DNA of 42,370 nt from Alistipes sp. (GCA_017558115.1 JAFYWG010000027.1:1-42370), one strand, 5' to 3'; shown: positions 23,966-32,725, numbered from the stretch's first letter. Program-made: numbers and translations. Notes: generated by a model from the sequence alone, not told the origin.

Positions 23966-24061
23966 TACTCTCTTGATAGCAGTCACGAACCTCTACCTCA
24001 CGGCCGAAGCATCGCGACCAATCTCAATCTTAACTTCGCAAGCGAAAGTATAGATCAGTTA

Positions 24062-24295
24062 TTACTTGTGAGACTCAATGTAGCTGATAGCGTCACCTAC
24101 AGTCTGAATCTTCTCAGCGTCTGCATCGGGAATCTGAAGATCGAAAGCCTTCTCGAACTCCATGATAAGCTCTACCTGATCCAAAGAGTCTGCACCGAGG
24201 TGTGCTGTGAAGCTAGCCTCTGCTACAACCTCTGACTCCTTAACGCCCAACTTGTCAACGATGATCTCGACAACTTTTGACTGAATTTCTGACAT
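24062..24295 (-). CDS. acpP: Acyl carrier protein
   Basis: This is the 77-residue carrier of growing acyl chains in fatty-acid and lipid A synthesis. Ser37 in [12 protein letters not shown] is the site of phosphopantetheine attachment; the protein is very acidic and has the expected four-helix pattern. It is transcribed leftward from a -7 box TACATTTG (complement of 24382-24389) and is divergent from pepE. It is followed by a terminator and then rnc, without fabF. Confidence 0.97.
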   Translation of the reverse strand: MSEIQSKVVEIIVDKLGVKESEVVAEASFTAHLGADSLDQVELIMEFEKAFDLQIPDADAEKIQTVGDAISYIESHK

Positions 24296-24381
24296 AATAA
24301 ATAATTTTTAGTTAAACATTATAGTAGTATATATCTTGCTACTGTAATTTATAACCGAGTGTTTTTTTTCACCCGACTGTG

Positions 24382-24410
24382 CAAATGTAACACTTTTTTT
24401 ATTATCTTTG
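24382..24410. promoter_or_regulatory. Divergent -7 boxes for acpP (leftward) and pepE (rightward)
   Basis: TACATTTG on the minus strand (complement of 24382-24389) would serve acpP with an 86-base leader. TATCTTTG on the plus strand (24403-24410) would serve pepE with a leader of about 65 bases. Neither has a well-placed TTTG -33 box. The two promoters are close enough that RNA polymerases would compete. Confidence 0.5.
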
Positions 24411-24481
24411 ACATTATTACGCTAAAAATTTATCAGTAATTTTAAGCATACATAGGATAACTTACTAAAAATTAATAGATT

Positions 24482-25195
24482 ATGAACCTTTTGTTAATTT
24501 CCAATTCTACCAATGCCGGTGAGGCATACCTCAAATATCCTATCCAGGAGATTGCAAAGACTCTCGAGGGCATCGACGAAGTTGTTTTCGTGCCATATGC
24601 TGCCGTGACCTTCTCATACGACGAGTACGAGGCAAAGGTACAGGATCGTTTCAACGAGATTGGCGTTAAGGTACGCTCTATACACCATGCTATCAACAAG
24701 CGTAACTTCATCCGTCACGCTAAGGCTATCGTTATCGGTGGCGGCAACACCTTTGCACTCTTGAAGAAGATGCAGGAGGAGGAGCTCCTCGACATGATCT
24801 TCCACCGCGTGAAGGCTGGCGTGCCCTACATCGGCTGGTCAGCTGGTAGCAACGTAACATGTCCTACAATCTGCACAACAAACGACATGCCTATCGTGCA
24901 GCCCGAGTCATTCCGCGCTATCGGTTTGGTATCGTTCCAGATCAACCCCCACTACCTCGATGCTAACCCCGAGGGCCACGCAGGTGAGACTCGCGAGCAG
25001 CGCATCAAGGAGTACCTCGAGGCTAACCGCAGCCGCTATGTCGTAGGCTTGCGCGAGGGTTGTATGCTCCGCATCAACGACGAGGGCATCGAGCTTATCG
25101 GCTCACGCTCAATGCGTATCTTCAAGAAGGGTCAGGAGACCTACGAGGTACAGCCTGGCGAGAATATCGACTTCCTTATCCGCCGCTCTAAGTAG
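24482..25195 (+). CDS. pepE: Peptidase E (alpha-aspartyl dipeptidase, family S51)
   Basis: This cytoplasmic serine peptidase releases N-terminal Asp from dipeptides and some tripeptides. At 237 residues it is the normal size. Ser120 in GWSAGSN, Asp135 in CTTND and His157 in INPHYLD coincide with the triad numbering of the Salmonella enzyme, and GGGNTFALL at 86-94 is the family's oxyanion-side motif. A YraN-like gene follows two bases after its stop, so they are probably coupled. It allows use of Asp-X dipeptides as an amino acid source. Confidence 0.95.
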   Translation: MNLLLISNSTNAGEAYLKYPIQEIAKTLEGIDEVVFVPYAAVTFSYDEYEAKVQDRFNEIGVKVRSIHHAINKRNFIRHAKAIVIGGGNTFALLKKMQEEELLDMIFHRVKAGVPYIGWSAGSNVTCPTICTTNDMPIVQPESFRAIGLVSFQINPHYLDANPEGHAGETREQRIKEYLEANRSRYVVGLREGCMLRINDEGIELIGSRSMRIFKKGQETYEVQPGENIDFLIRRSK

Positions 25196-25197
25196 CA

Positions 25198-25554
25198 ATG
25201 AGTGGCTTAACCGCCATAATCGGTCGTGGTGGCGAGGACCTCGCCATGGAGTGGTTACGCGAGCGTGGCTACTACATTGTTGAGCGCAACTGGCGCGTAG
25301 GACACTACGAGATAGATATTATCGCCGAGCACTACGACACGTTGCACTTCATCGAGGTCAAGACTCGCAAGGAGGGAGGCTGGCAGACGGCATACGACAG
25401 CATCGACGACCAGAAGATTCGCACGCTACGCCGCGGTGCGATGGCATATCGCGCGATGCGTCACGTGCGCCAAGAGCTCCAGTTCGACCTTATCGCCGTG
25501 ACATGGAACGAGGAGGGCGGCATAGCCATTGAGTATACGGAAAATATAATTTAG
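25198..25554 (+). CDS. YraN/UPF0102 family endonuclease-fold protein
   Basis: This is a 118-residue protein of the UPF0102 family, with the restriction-endonuclease-like fold. The pattern GRGGEDLAMEWLRERGYYIVERN, then EIDIIA (Glu38, Asp40) and FIEVKTR (Glu53, Lys55), gives a complete PD-(D/E)XK-type active site. The biological role is unsettled; Holliday junction or DNA processing has been suggested for relatives. It is two bases after pepE and 46 bases before waaA. Confidence 0.93.
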   Translation: MSGLTAIIGRGGEDLAMEWLRERGYYIVERNWRVGHYEIDIIAEHYDTLHFIEVKTRKEGGWQTAYDSIDDQKIRTLRRGAMAYRAMRHVRQELQFDLIAVTWNEEGGIAIEYTENII

Positions 25555-25600
25555 GAGTGTGGGGTTGCTAATTTAGGGGGCGACCCCACTACTTATTTGG

Positions 25601-26845
25601 ATGGGACTACTATATAATATAGGCATACACCTCTACAACTGCGGCATAGCCCTCGCGGCGTGCTGCAATCCCAAGGCGCGACTACTACGAAGTGGTCGCA
25701 AGGGGTTGTTGCGCCATATCGAGACAAGCATGGCGCGTGGCAACAGTGGCAAGGTGGTGTGGATTCATGCCGCCTCACTCGGCGAGTTCGAGCAGGGGCG
25801 CCCCATCATCGAGCGTATAAAGCGCGATATGCCCGATATGAGGGTTGTGGCCACCCTCTTCTCACCCTCGGGCTACGAGATACGCAAGAACTACCCCCTC
25901 GCCGACAACATCTTCTACCTTCCCTCCGACACACCCGCGAACGTGCGCCGCTTCTTAGATGCCGTGCGCCCCGATGTTGCGATATTTATAAAGTACGAGT
26001 TCTGGCTCAACTACCTCGGCGAGTTACACCGCCGCAATGTACCTACCTACCTTGTTTCAGCCATCTTCTGCCCCTCACAGGTGCACTTTCGCCCCTGGGG
26101 AGGGCTCTGGCGCCGAGCCTTAGAGTGCTATAACACCATCTTTGTGCAGGACGAGGCATCGAGGACTCTACTCGAGGGCATAGGCTACAACCGCGTAGTT
26201 ATTGCGGGCGACACACGCTTCGATCGCGTGGCCGAGATAGCATGCAACGCCAAGCGCATACCAACTATCGAGCGTTTTGCCTCTGGTGCTCCTCTCTTTG
26301 TCGCTGGCTCTACATGGGGCAAGGATGAGGAGTTGCTTATCGAGCTTATCAACGCTAACCCTGACACTCGCTTTGTCGTTGCCCCGCACGAGATGGAGGA
26401 GACACGCATGCAACATATTGAGGACAAAGTCGTTGGCGGCGTAGTGCGCTACACGCGCTCCACCGAAAGCCACGATTTCAGCCACGCTCAGGTCATGATT
26501 CTCGACACCATAGGTCTACTATCGTCGGTCTACGGCTACGCACGCTGGGCATATATTGGCGGAGGCTTCGGCGTGGGCATACACAACACCTTGGAGGCCG
26601 CGACATTTAGCCTCCCTATAGCCTTTGGCCCCAACTACCACAAATTTCTCGAGGCGCGCGACATGGTAGCGCTCGGTGCAGCGACATCAGTTTGCTCAGC
26701 CGCAGAGCTCAAAGCATGGTTTACACCCTTAAAGACTGAGGGCGAGGCACTACAAAAAGCAAGCTCCTCGGCATATGAATACACCAAGGAGCATTGCGGA
26801 GCAACCGAGACCATCGTAGGCCTCATATTTTCTAAGCGCGATTAG
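25601..26845 (+). CDS. waaA: 3-deoxy-D-manno-octulosonic acid (Kdo) transferase
   Basis: This inner-membrane-associated GT30 glycosyltransferase adds Kdo from CMP-Kdo to the lipid A precursor. The 414-residue protein opens with a short hydrophobic anchor (LLYNIGIHLYNCGIALAACC), followed by VVWIHAASLGEFEQGRP with the catalytic-type Glu62. Donor-side motifs include FVAGSTWGKDEELL, VVAPHE, and the C-terminal GGGFGVGIHNTLEAA and FGPNYHKFLEA. Together with lpxH it covers two steps of endotoxin core synthesis in this window. Its stop overlaps the stop of the convergent BACON lipoprotein gene by four bases. Confidence 0.95.
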   Translation: MGLLYNIGIHLYNCGIALAACCNPKARLLRSGRKGLLRHIETSMARGNSGKVVWIHAASLGEFEQGRPIIERIKRDMPDMRVVATLFSPSGYEIRKNYPLADNIFYLPSDTPANVRRFLDAVRPDVAIFIKYEFWLNYLGELHRRNVPTYLVSAIFCPSQVHFRPWGGLWRRALECYNTIFVQDEASRTLLEGIGYNRVVIAGDTRFDRVAEIACNAKRIPTIERFASGAPLFVAGSTWGKDEELLIELINANPDTRFVVAPHEMEETRMQHIEDKVVGGVVRYTRSTESHDFSHAQVMILDTIGLLSSVYGYARWAYIGGGFGVGIHNTLEAATFSLPIAFGPNYHKFLEARDMVALGAATSVCSAAELKAWFTPLKTEGEALQKASSSAYEYTKEHCGATETIVGLIFSKRD

Positions 26846-27441
26846 TCTACGGCAATCGTCAACGAGTCCATAGCTCCAATCTTCTCAATCTCAAACGATG
26901 TAGCACCCACCATGGTGAATGTTGCGGTGTGGTTACCTTTGTCGGCATAGTTGTGAGCAACACCCTCTGTGTACGGCTCATCTGCGCCATCACCCCAGGC
27001 GATAGTACCACTAACGACCTCACCACCCCACTTTGGCGACACGAGCGTCTGGTTGCGGTGACCTATAGCCACCTCCATGCTCACCTCGGGCTTAGCGCTC
27101 TGCATGATGGTAACGGTACGTCTCTCGTTTCCTGCAGTGATTACAACATCGGCACTACGTGCCTCAGCGACATCGTTAGCAAGGACATTCAACACTACGA
27201 CCTTTGTATCCCCCTCGCGCACATCGACCACAGCGAGCCAAAAGACCTCCTCCTGAACTTCGAACTCCTCGTTACAAGTTACCTCAAACTCTACTCTCTG
27301 CGCCTCGTGGCTTATGGTAAGTTCGGTCACAGCCACCTCCAACTCTGTTGTGGGAGGTGTTACGACCACCTCTTTATCACTACTCTTACAGCCCGCAGCC
27401 ACAACAAGCAATACCGACACAATAAGCAATATCCTTCTCAT
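26842..27441 (-). CDS. BACON-domain lipoprotein, partner of the C10 protease gene
   Basis: This is a 199-residue lipoprotein (lipobox VVAAGC, Cys18). Residues 32-115 form a BACON-like beta domain (LEVAVTELTISHEAQRVEF, FWLAVVDVREGDTKVVVLNV, RRTVTIMQSAKP). The second half (about 116-199) is a small beta domain of unknown type with GTIAWGDGADEPYTEGVAHNYADKGNHTATF, rather like a PKD domain. It begins three bases after the stop of the C10 protease gene, so the two proteins are very probably made together. In other bacteria, C10 proteases have a small inhibitor encoded next to them; this protein could be that or a surface anchor, but no inhibitor fold is evident. Confidence 0.82.
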   Translation of the reverse strand: MRRILLIVSVLLVVAAGCKSSDKEVVVTPPTTELEVAVTELTISHEAQRVEFEVTCNEEFEVQEEVFWLAVVDVREGDTKVVVLNVLANDVAEARSADVVITAGNERRTVTIMQSAKPEVSMEVAIGHRNQTLVSPKWGGEVVSGTIAWGDGADEPYTEGVAHNYADKGNHTATFTMVGATSFEIEKIGAMDSLTIAVD

Positions 27442-27444
27442 AAA

Positions 27445-29181
27445 TTACAACTCTTTAAGTGTGAACACTATACTCTTCTGCTCAACATCCTTACGCTCGA
27501 GGTAGATGGTGTACTCCGTGCCCTTGGTCAGCGCCTTTGTGTCGATGACCATGCGTCCCTTAGTGATTGTGACACCACTCTCGACATAGGTACTCAACAT
27601 ATAGAGTGCCGACTTTACATCCTCATCATACTTCACAACGAGCAATCCCGAGGCCTTATCGAACGACATAGATGTTGTCTCGCCAATGGGGGCATACTTC
27701 ACGACCACCTCGTCGCAAGCACTCTCCACCGAGCCATACATCCTATACCACTCATCGCTGCTACTACTCTTGTAGAAGACACATAGACGGTCACCCTCCA
27801 CAATCTCGTCGTTAATCACCGCCGCGATATTCATCTCGCTGGTAGCCATATTCACACCCATGTCAATCGTAATCGACTCCGAAGCCCATGATTTACGCTC
27901 TCCCATTGCATCGCATATACCCACGCGCATCTCACCCTTAAATGCGAGCTGCGAGAGGTTTGAATAGGAGATAGACTTTACCACAAACTGCTTACCTCGC
28001 TCAAACTCCTGAGGCTCGACGCTAAGACCCGATGATGAGAGCACAAGCCAGTTATCGATTTCACCATCACGCAAGGGGTGCATGCCGAGCACCGTCCAGT
28101 GCTGCGTGTCGAAGAGGTACTCTTCACCAAGCATAAGGCCATCGATAAGGAAGAAGCCATCGTAGATGCCACCCCAGCCCCAGTTGACATGGAAATAGTC
28201 GTTAGCATCCACACCATCAAGCACAAAGGCGTGACCTGCCCCCTCGGCCGTATATCCCGCATAGAACACGGGGCGGTTTGCCTCAATCTCGTCGCGCAAC
28301 ATACGCGTCCAGTAGCCATCGGAGTTGCCATTGCGTACAACGATGCGTGCGGCAGGGCTATAGCTAAAGTTATAATAGAGAGCCGCCATATCGGGCATAG
28401 CAGCAGTATCATTAGCTGTATATTGAGCCTTAAAGGCGTGGCCAAGATCGGCCATAAGCACTGAAACAGCCTCGGCCTGAGCATCGGTGTACTCGCCCTC
28501 TACGTATGTCTCAATCATATTATCCCAGTCGTAGGCATGGTTGAGGTCGCGCGCAGCAACATCGAGGCCATACTGCGTGGTATATGCCTCTGTCTCGCCC
28601 TTTGCACGCTCGGGCCAGCGATTGTGGTGCATGATAATTGCCATGGCCGTCTGCGTACAACCCGTAAGGCTATGCTCATCGCCATCTATGGGGCACTCGT
28701 TGTTATATGGCTCCACCTGACTCCAGCGCGCCGTGTTAAGCATCACCGCACCCACGGGCTGATATCCCTCATTCCACTTCTCGGCCGTTACACTATCTGC
28801 AACCATGTTATTCTCGCGCGCATAGCGCACCACAATGTCGACATAGCGCAACCAACCCTCAAAGTTCGGAGGTAGCACCTCAGCCGTGGGCGCAGCATAC
28901 TGCGTAGAGTATGCCAAAATGGGGGCTACGACATCATCACCTGCAACAATCACAAATCCAACACCCGACTGCGCCGCTACGACATAGAACGTAGGCGCCT
29001 CTGCTGTACTGCGCGTAGTGCCCAACACCGAACTATCCCACGCCACAGCCACGTCGCCACCGCGCGTAGCACCCAACACCTCGCGAGCAATGCTCTCGGC
29101 AACACTTGGCGACACCTCCTTAGCCTTAGCCGAAAGCATAGAGGTAAGAACTACCGCCAGAAGTATGAAAAATCTTTTCAT
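27445..29181 (-). CDS. C10 family cysteine protease (streptopain-like)
   Basis: This is a 578-residue secreted protease with signal peptide MKRFFILLAVVLTSMLSAKA. A propeptide region covers about 21-140 and includes the typical FYVVAAQSGVGFVIVAGDD segment of Spi/propeptide type. The catalytic domain has Cys175 in LTGCTQTAMA and His317 in EGAGHAFVLDG, then YFHVNWGWGGIYDGFF, which are the C10 hallmarks. Residues 370-578 form additional beta domains. Relatives include streptopain of Streptococcus and Bfp proteases of Bacteroides fragilis. It lies 74 bases after the lipocalin-like gene and three bases before the BACON gene; a weak hairpin at 29197-29225 lies in the upstream gap. Confidence 0.92.
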   Translation of the reverse strand: MKRFFILLAVVLTSMLSAKAKEVSPSVAESIAREVLGATRGGDVAVAWDSSVLGTTRSTAEAPTFYVVAAQSGVGFVIVAGDDVVAPILAYSTQYAAPTAEVLPPNFEGWLRYVDIVVRYARENNMVADSVTAEKWNEGYQPVGAVMLNTARWSQVEPYNNECPIDGDEHSLTGCTQTAMAIIMHHNRWPERAKGETEAYTTQYGLDVAARDLNHAYDWDNMIETYVEGEYTDAQAEAVSVLMADLGHAFKAQYTANDTAAMPDMAALYYNFSYSPAARIVVRNGNSDGYWTRMLRDEIEANRPVFYAGYTAEGAGHAFVLDGVDANDYFHVNWGWGGIYDGFFLIDGLMLGEEYLFDTQHWTVLGMHPLRDGEIDNWLVLSSSGLSVEPQEFERGKQFVVKSISYSNLSQLAFKGEMRVGICDAMGERKSWASESITIDMGVNMATSEMNIAAVINDEIVEGDRLCVFYKSSSSDEWYRMYGSVESACDEVVVKYAPIGETTSMSFDKASGLLVVKYDEDVKSALYMLSTYVESGVTITKGRMVIDTKALTKGTEYTIYLERKDVEQKSIVFTLKEL

Positions 29182-29196
29182 AGTCTAAAAATATGA

Positions 29197-29225
29197 GGGG
29201 TAACTCCCTAAAAAAGAATTACCCC
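29197..29225 (-). terminator. Weak hairpin upstream of the C10 protease gene
   Basis: GGGGTAA (29197-29203) pairs with TTACCCC (29219-29225). On the minus strand a modest ATATTTTTA follows. It could be a weak terminator of the preceding lipocalin-like gene, leaving partial read-through into the C10 gene, because I see no TAnnTTTG box for that gene. Confidence 0.4.
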
Positions 29226-29255
29226 ACAGTTAAATATTTCGTATTAGGCACTCCA

Positions 29256-29708
29256 CTACAAGAATGGAACAACCTCCATAGCGCGAGTTGCTGAAGCCTC
29301 CTGCTTAATCTCGGCAGGAATCTCACACTTTGCGTATACGCTTGTAACTGACTGATCCTCCTGGCTGTACATAGTAAGGGTGTCACCAACCTTTACAAAC
29401 TTGTAGCCACAAGCCCAGTTAGAACCATCAGCGTAGACACCAGTTACGATGTCACCGTTGATTGTGTAAGTACCAGTGTAGAGCTCATAGTCGAATGACC
29501 ACACCTGCTGGTAGATCTCGAAAGTGTTATCATCGTTGAAGTCGATGTACACGTTGAACTCTGGCTCAGCCTCATTCCACGATGTGAGCACCCACTCGCC
29601 AGCCACAGCGCCCTTAGCGCCACCGCCAGTTACTGTAATATCCTTCTTGCAACCAGTGATTGCCAAAGCGAGGAGCATTACAAGCGAAAATATCTTCAAA
29701 CTTTTCAT
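29256..29708 (-). CDS. Lipocalin-like lipoprotein 1
   Basis: This is a 150-residue lipoprotein (lipobox AITGC, Cys20). The mature part has the pattern of a small lipocalin-like barrel: GEWVLTSWN, FNVYIDFNDDNTFEIYQQVW, YTGTYTINGDIVTGVY and DTLTMYS. It ends ATRAMEVVPFL, nearly the same tail as lipoprotein 2 (TRAIEVVPFL), and both follow an S8 protease gene by 33-34 bases. The role is unknown. A protease inhibitor, a chaperone or a ligand-binding partner are all possible. I start at the ATG at 29708 because it opens the signal peptide; 16 upstream in-frame codons lie partly inside the S8 gap. Confidence 0.82.
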   Translation of the reverse strand: MKSLKIFSLVMLLALAITGCKKDITVTGGGAKGAVAGEWVLTSWNEAEPEFNVYIDFNDDNTFEIYQQVWSFDYELYTGTYTINGDIVTGVYADGSNWACGYKFVKVGDTLTMYSQEDQSVTSVYAKCEIPAEIKQEASATRAMEVVPFL

Positions 29709-29742
29709 ATCTCGTATCAATATTTTATGCGTTAGACATCTA

Positions 29743-31752
29743 TTACAACCAACCACCAGGAGTGTTAGGCTCCAAAGTACCCTCGTCGTATGTCACACCA
29801 TAGCGAGCTACGAAGGCGAACTCCTGCTGAGTCTCCATACCACCAGTAATCTGACCGCCACCTACGTTGTTACCACCAGCAACATACTTCAATGTAACCA
29901 GAGCGCTACCAGGTTTAGTACAAGTAAGCATAAGCTTACCACCCATCCACTTCATGTTCTCGATACCGAGTGCGTCGATGACCTCCTGTGAGATCTCGCT
30001 CTCGAGCATCTTAATCTTGTCGTTGGTGCCGTCACCGATATATGAAGCAACGTTAATGATGACCTCCTCACCTATGGGAAGTGCAATACACTTTGTGCCA
30101 CGCACAGCCATCAACACGCGGTATGCGTCGATGAGACCAGTACCCATCTTGTTGTTATATGACGCGAGGTTGAGAGTACCACCCGATACGTTGGTCTTAA
30201 AGCCATTAAGCGATGGGTTGATATTATTAACCGAGCTTACGATGATATCCTTCAACTCCTTCAACGAGAGCACGATGCCGTTGTCCATAGCGTAAGAGAG
30301 AGCCAACGCTGCGATACCTGACACGTGAGGACATGCCATAGATGTACCCTGCATGTAAGCGTAGCCGCTCTTTGCAATGTTTGTGGGCACAGTAGACAAT
30401 ACGCAGCTCTGCTCAGCCCATGTTGTGGGGGCGTACTCACCACCTGTAGCTGCTACGTTGCAACCACGGTCGTAGTTGGTGTAGTATGTAGGAAGACCAT
30501 CAGGACCGATAGCTGTTACAGCGATAATCTCGTTGTATGCACCAGGGTAGCCCGCTACAGCCTTACCGTCGTTACCCGCAGCGAAGATGATGATACCACC
30601 CTCGAGGTTGGGGTTGTTCTGAGTCTCCATGAAGTAGTGGAAGGCCTCGAGCTCTACTGATGTTGAGCCGTTAGCGAATGCTCCGTCGTTAGCAATCTGA
30701 CCAGCACCGAAGCCCCATGAGTTCTGCAAGATACATGCACCATGGTCGGCAGCATACTCCACAGCCTTTGCAGTGCCACCAGCACCAGCATCCTTGTCGC
30801 CTGAGAGAATCTGACAAGACATAATGCGCACACCGTCGCCATTACCCGAGCCACCAGCAACACCCGATACGCCGATACCGTTGTTGTTTACTGCAGCTAC
30901 AGTACCTGCTACGTGAGTACCGTGACCAGAGTCCTTAGAGCGAGTCCAGCTGACGCGACCGTTGTGTGCGAAGTTGTAGCCGTGAACGTCGTCAACATAT
31001 CCATTGCCATCGTCATCTACGCCCTCCTCGCCATTTGCCTCAGCCTCGTTGATCCACATATTGTCCACGAGGTCCTCATGCTCGTAGCATACACCCTCAT
31101 CAACAACTGCTACGATGATATCTCGGCGACCCTTTGTAATCTCCCATGCGGGGAAGAGGTTTACATCAGCGCCAGCCTTAGCGTTGGGGTGAATCTCCTG
31201 AAGACCAAGGTTGCGATAGTGCCACTGCTTGTAGAGCATAGGATCGTCGAGGGGCATCTCGTCAGAGCGTGTCTGGGCACACTGCGAGGGGTCTGCCTCT
31301 ACAGCTGTAGCATCAGGACGCACAATCTTTGTAGCAAACTGCACACGTGACACCTCCTTAACTGAGGCGAGGCGCTGTGCTGCTACCTCCAACTCTACAT
31401 TCTCGGGGAATGTTACAGTAAACCAGCGGTGCATGCCGCGTGCACGCTTCACGTCGCCGTTAACGTTGAGGTTAAATACGGGCTTGATCTCTGTTGCGCC
31501 GATCTCCGCAGCGATTGCGTCGATAGCTGAACCTGAGCGTGTTGCACACTCCGCCATTGCGAGCTGCTCTGCCACAGCCTCATCAACATAGATGATCAAC
31601 TCACCCTTAACAGCCTCGTTAGAGGTGTTGACAAACTTCTTAGCCACCATGGCGTTAGCATCCACGGTTGCAGTCTCATCGACAGTGTTTGTTGCGCACG
31701 ATACTGCGAACAAGCCAGCCAATGCAAGAAGGAAAACTTTTGTTTTGTTCAT
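29743..31752 (-). CDS. S8 (subtilisin-like) serine protease lipoprotein 1
   Basis: This is a 669-residue subtilase anchored as a lipoprotein (lipobox AVSC, Cys19). A propeptide-like domain covers about 45-140 (GELIIYVDEAVAEQL, RGMHRWFTVTF). The catalytic domain has Asp218 in VAVVDEGV, His277 in SGHGTHVAGT, oxyanion Asn394 in AAGND and Ser471 in GTSMACPHVSG, all intact. A calcium-type loop GVDDDGNGYVDD lies at 244-255. A C-terminal beta region (about 565-669) ends GGWL. It is probably surface-exposed and cuts proteins outside the cell. It is followed at 34 bases by the lipocalin-like gene 1, then the C10 and BACON genes. Confidence 0.95.
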   Translation of the reverse strand: MNKTKVFLLALAGLFAVSCATNTVDETATVDANAMVAKKFVNTSNEAVKGELIIYVDEAVAEQLAMAECATRSGSAIDAIAAEIGATEIKPVFNLNVNGDVKRARGMHRWFTVTFPENVELEVAAQRLASVKEVSRVQFATKIVRPDATAVEADPSQCAQTRSDEMPLDDPMLYKQWHYRNLGLQEIHPNAKAGADVNLFPAWEITKGRRDIIVAVVDEGVCYEHEDLVDNMWINEAEANGEEGVDDDGNGYVDDVHGYNFAHNGRVSWTRSKDSGHGTHVAGTVAAVNNNGIGVSGVAGGSGNGDGVRIMSCQILSGDKDAGAGGTAKAVEYAADHGACILQNSWGFGAGQIANDGAFANGSTSVELEAFHYFMETQNNPNLEGGIIIFAAGNDGKAVAGYPGAYNEIIAVTAIGPDGLPTYYTNYDRGCNVAATGGEYAPTTWAEQSCVLSTVPTNIAKSGYAYMQGTSMACPHVSGIAALALSYAMDNGIVLSLKELKDIIVSSVNNINPSLNGFKTNVSGGTLNLASYNNKMGTGLIDAYRVLMAVRGTKCIALPIGEEVIINVASYIGDGTNDKIKMLESEISQEVIDALGIENMKWMGGKLMLTCTKPGSALVTLKYVAGGNNVGGGQITGGMETQQEFAFVARYGVTYDEGTLEPNTPGGWL

Positions 31753-31817
31753 ATCTGTTATAAGTTAAATAGTTTTCAACCTTAGTGGGGTCTGCACCCA
31801 CGCAAACTTCCAAGATG

Positions 31818-31847
31818 CAAAATTATAAAAATAAAGTCAATGTACAA
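31818..31847 (-). promoter_or_regulatory. Promoter of S8 protease gene 1
   Basis: Minus-strand TAATTTTG (complement of 31818-31825) fits the -7 box; TTG (complement of 31845-31847) 19 bases upstream is a weak -33. The leader to ATG 31752 is about 60 bases. Confidence 0.5.
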
Positions 31848-31929
31848 CGCTATGGAACGTTTTTTTCATAGGAATGCTGTCATTTTGTGGTAATTGGAAG
31901 TGGTACGACAGATAGGATGTCGGCAAAAT

Positions 31930-32068
31930 GACGAACGGACGAAACGACAAAACGACAAACGACAAACAGGTGTCTCTAACAATCAATCTGCTTGTCTACT
32001 CGTCAGTTCGTCTGCTCGTCCGTTTGTCTGCTCGTCTGCTCGTCCGTTTGTCTGCTCATCTGCTCGTA
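31930..32068. repeat. Two-armed minisatellite tract
   Basis: The left arm (31930-31968) consists of GACGAACG/GACGAAAC/GACAAAAC-type units; the right arm (31987-32068) consists of complementary TCTGCTCG/TCCGTTTG units, including two copies of TCTGCTCGTCCGTTTG. The arms are imperfectly complementary, so the tract could form a long hairpin. The same units occur at 374-414. The 463-base gap 31753-32215 otherwise holds only a promoter and structured element C. Confidence 0.65.
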
Positions 32069-32087
32069 CGCCCATTCACCCTCCCAA

Positions 32088-32214
32088 AATTTCTTGTCAG
32101 AAGGGGTTAGGCTTGGCCTCGACATGAAAATAGCCAGGATGGGACATACTCGAAGTATTTCCCATTCTGGCTATTGATTGAGAGGTCAAGAATGACCCCT
32201 TATCACAAGAAATT
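32088..32214 (-). repeat. Structured 3'-end element, copy C (after lipocalin-like gene 2)
   Basis: P1 is 32088-32097 with 32205-32214 (10 pairs), P2 is 32101-32107 with 32195-32201 (7), P3 is 32112-32120 with 32182-32190 (9, one wobble), and P4 is 32129-32143 with 32161-32175 (15), capped by ATACT/AGTAT (32146-32150 with 32154-32158). The internal loop GACATGAA / GATTGA is the same as in copy B, while P1, P2, P3 and the lower part of P4 differ with compensating changes. On the minus strand P4 is followed by TTTTC. It starts just after the stop codon at 32216. Confidence 0.85.
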
Positions 32215-32215
32215 A

Positions 32216-32692
32216 TTAGAGGAAGGGCACAACCTCGATAGCACGAGTACCTGTTGCCTCGTCGAACACCTCATCAGGAATTGTACAAGCCTCGTACTTG
32301 TAGGTTACGGGAGTTGCCTCCTTGCTCTTGAGGATAAGGTACTGGCCATCCTCCGATACACCACCTGTGTAGGGGGTCTTCCAGCTGCCACCATCGACGT
32401 ATGTACCATTGAGGACACCACCATCGATAGTGTACTGACCCTCGTACAACACATAGTCCCATGAATATACCTGCTGGTACAAGAAGAAGAGACCATCAGT
32501 GAATGAGATATATACTGAGAAGTCGTTAGCCACGCCATCAACTGAGATAAGCTTCCACTCCTTCTCGATAGCATCGAAGCCTGCGATTTCGGTATTATTA
32601 CCGCCGGTAGTACCAGGGTTATTATTATCCTTGCCACAAGCAACTGTGAAGAGAACAACAGCTGCCAATGCAAACATCTTAAAAATCTTCAT
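32216..32692 (-). CDS. Lipocalin-like lipoprotein 2
   Basis: This is a 158-residue lipoprotein (lipobox FTVAC, Cys19) with a Gly/Asn/Thr spacer after the anchor (NNNPGTTGGNN). The barrel pattern matches lipoprotein 1 strand by strand: KEWKLISVDG, FSVYISFTDGLFFLYQQVYSWDYVLYEGQYTI, VLNGTYVDGGSW and YLILKSKE, and it ends TRAIEVVPFL. It lies 33 bases after the second S8 protease gene. The paired arrangement in two copies argues that protease and lipocalin-like protein work together. Structured element C follows the stop immediately. Confidence 0.82.
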   Translation of the reverse strand: MKIFKMFALAAVVLFTVACGKDNNNPGTTGGNNTEIAGFDAIEKEWKLISVDGVANDFSVYISFTDGLFFLYQQVYSWDYVLYEGQYTIDGGVLNGTYVDGGSWKTPYTGGVSEDGQYLILKSKEATPVTYKYEACTIPDEVFDEATGTRAIEVVPFL

Positions 32693-32725
32693 ATCCTTGA
32701 TTTTTTTATAAGTTCTACGTTTAGA

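Noticed and set aside
23096-24061. Hidden fabF remnant between acpP and rnc
   Set aside because: The gap is under 200 bases, made of a hairpin and short unrelated sequence; no ketoacyl-synthase motif is visible on either strand.
29197-29225. Riboswitch in front of the C10 protease gene
   Set aside because: Only one short stem with an A+T-rich loop is present; it looks like a weak terminator, with no conserved ligand-binding core.
31987-32068. Possible CRISPR array
   Set aside because: Units are 8-16 bases with no spacers of even length, and no cas genes are present.
31894-32127. Plus-strand reading frames rich in Ser, Val, Cys and Leu
   Set aside because: They are translations of the two-armed minisatellite and run into structured element C.
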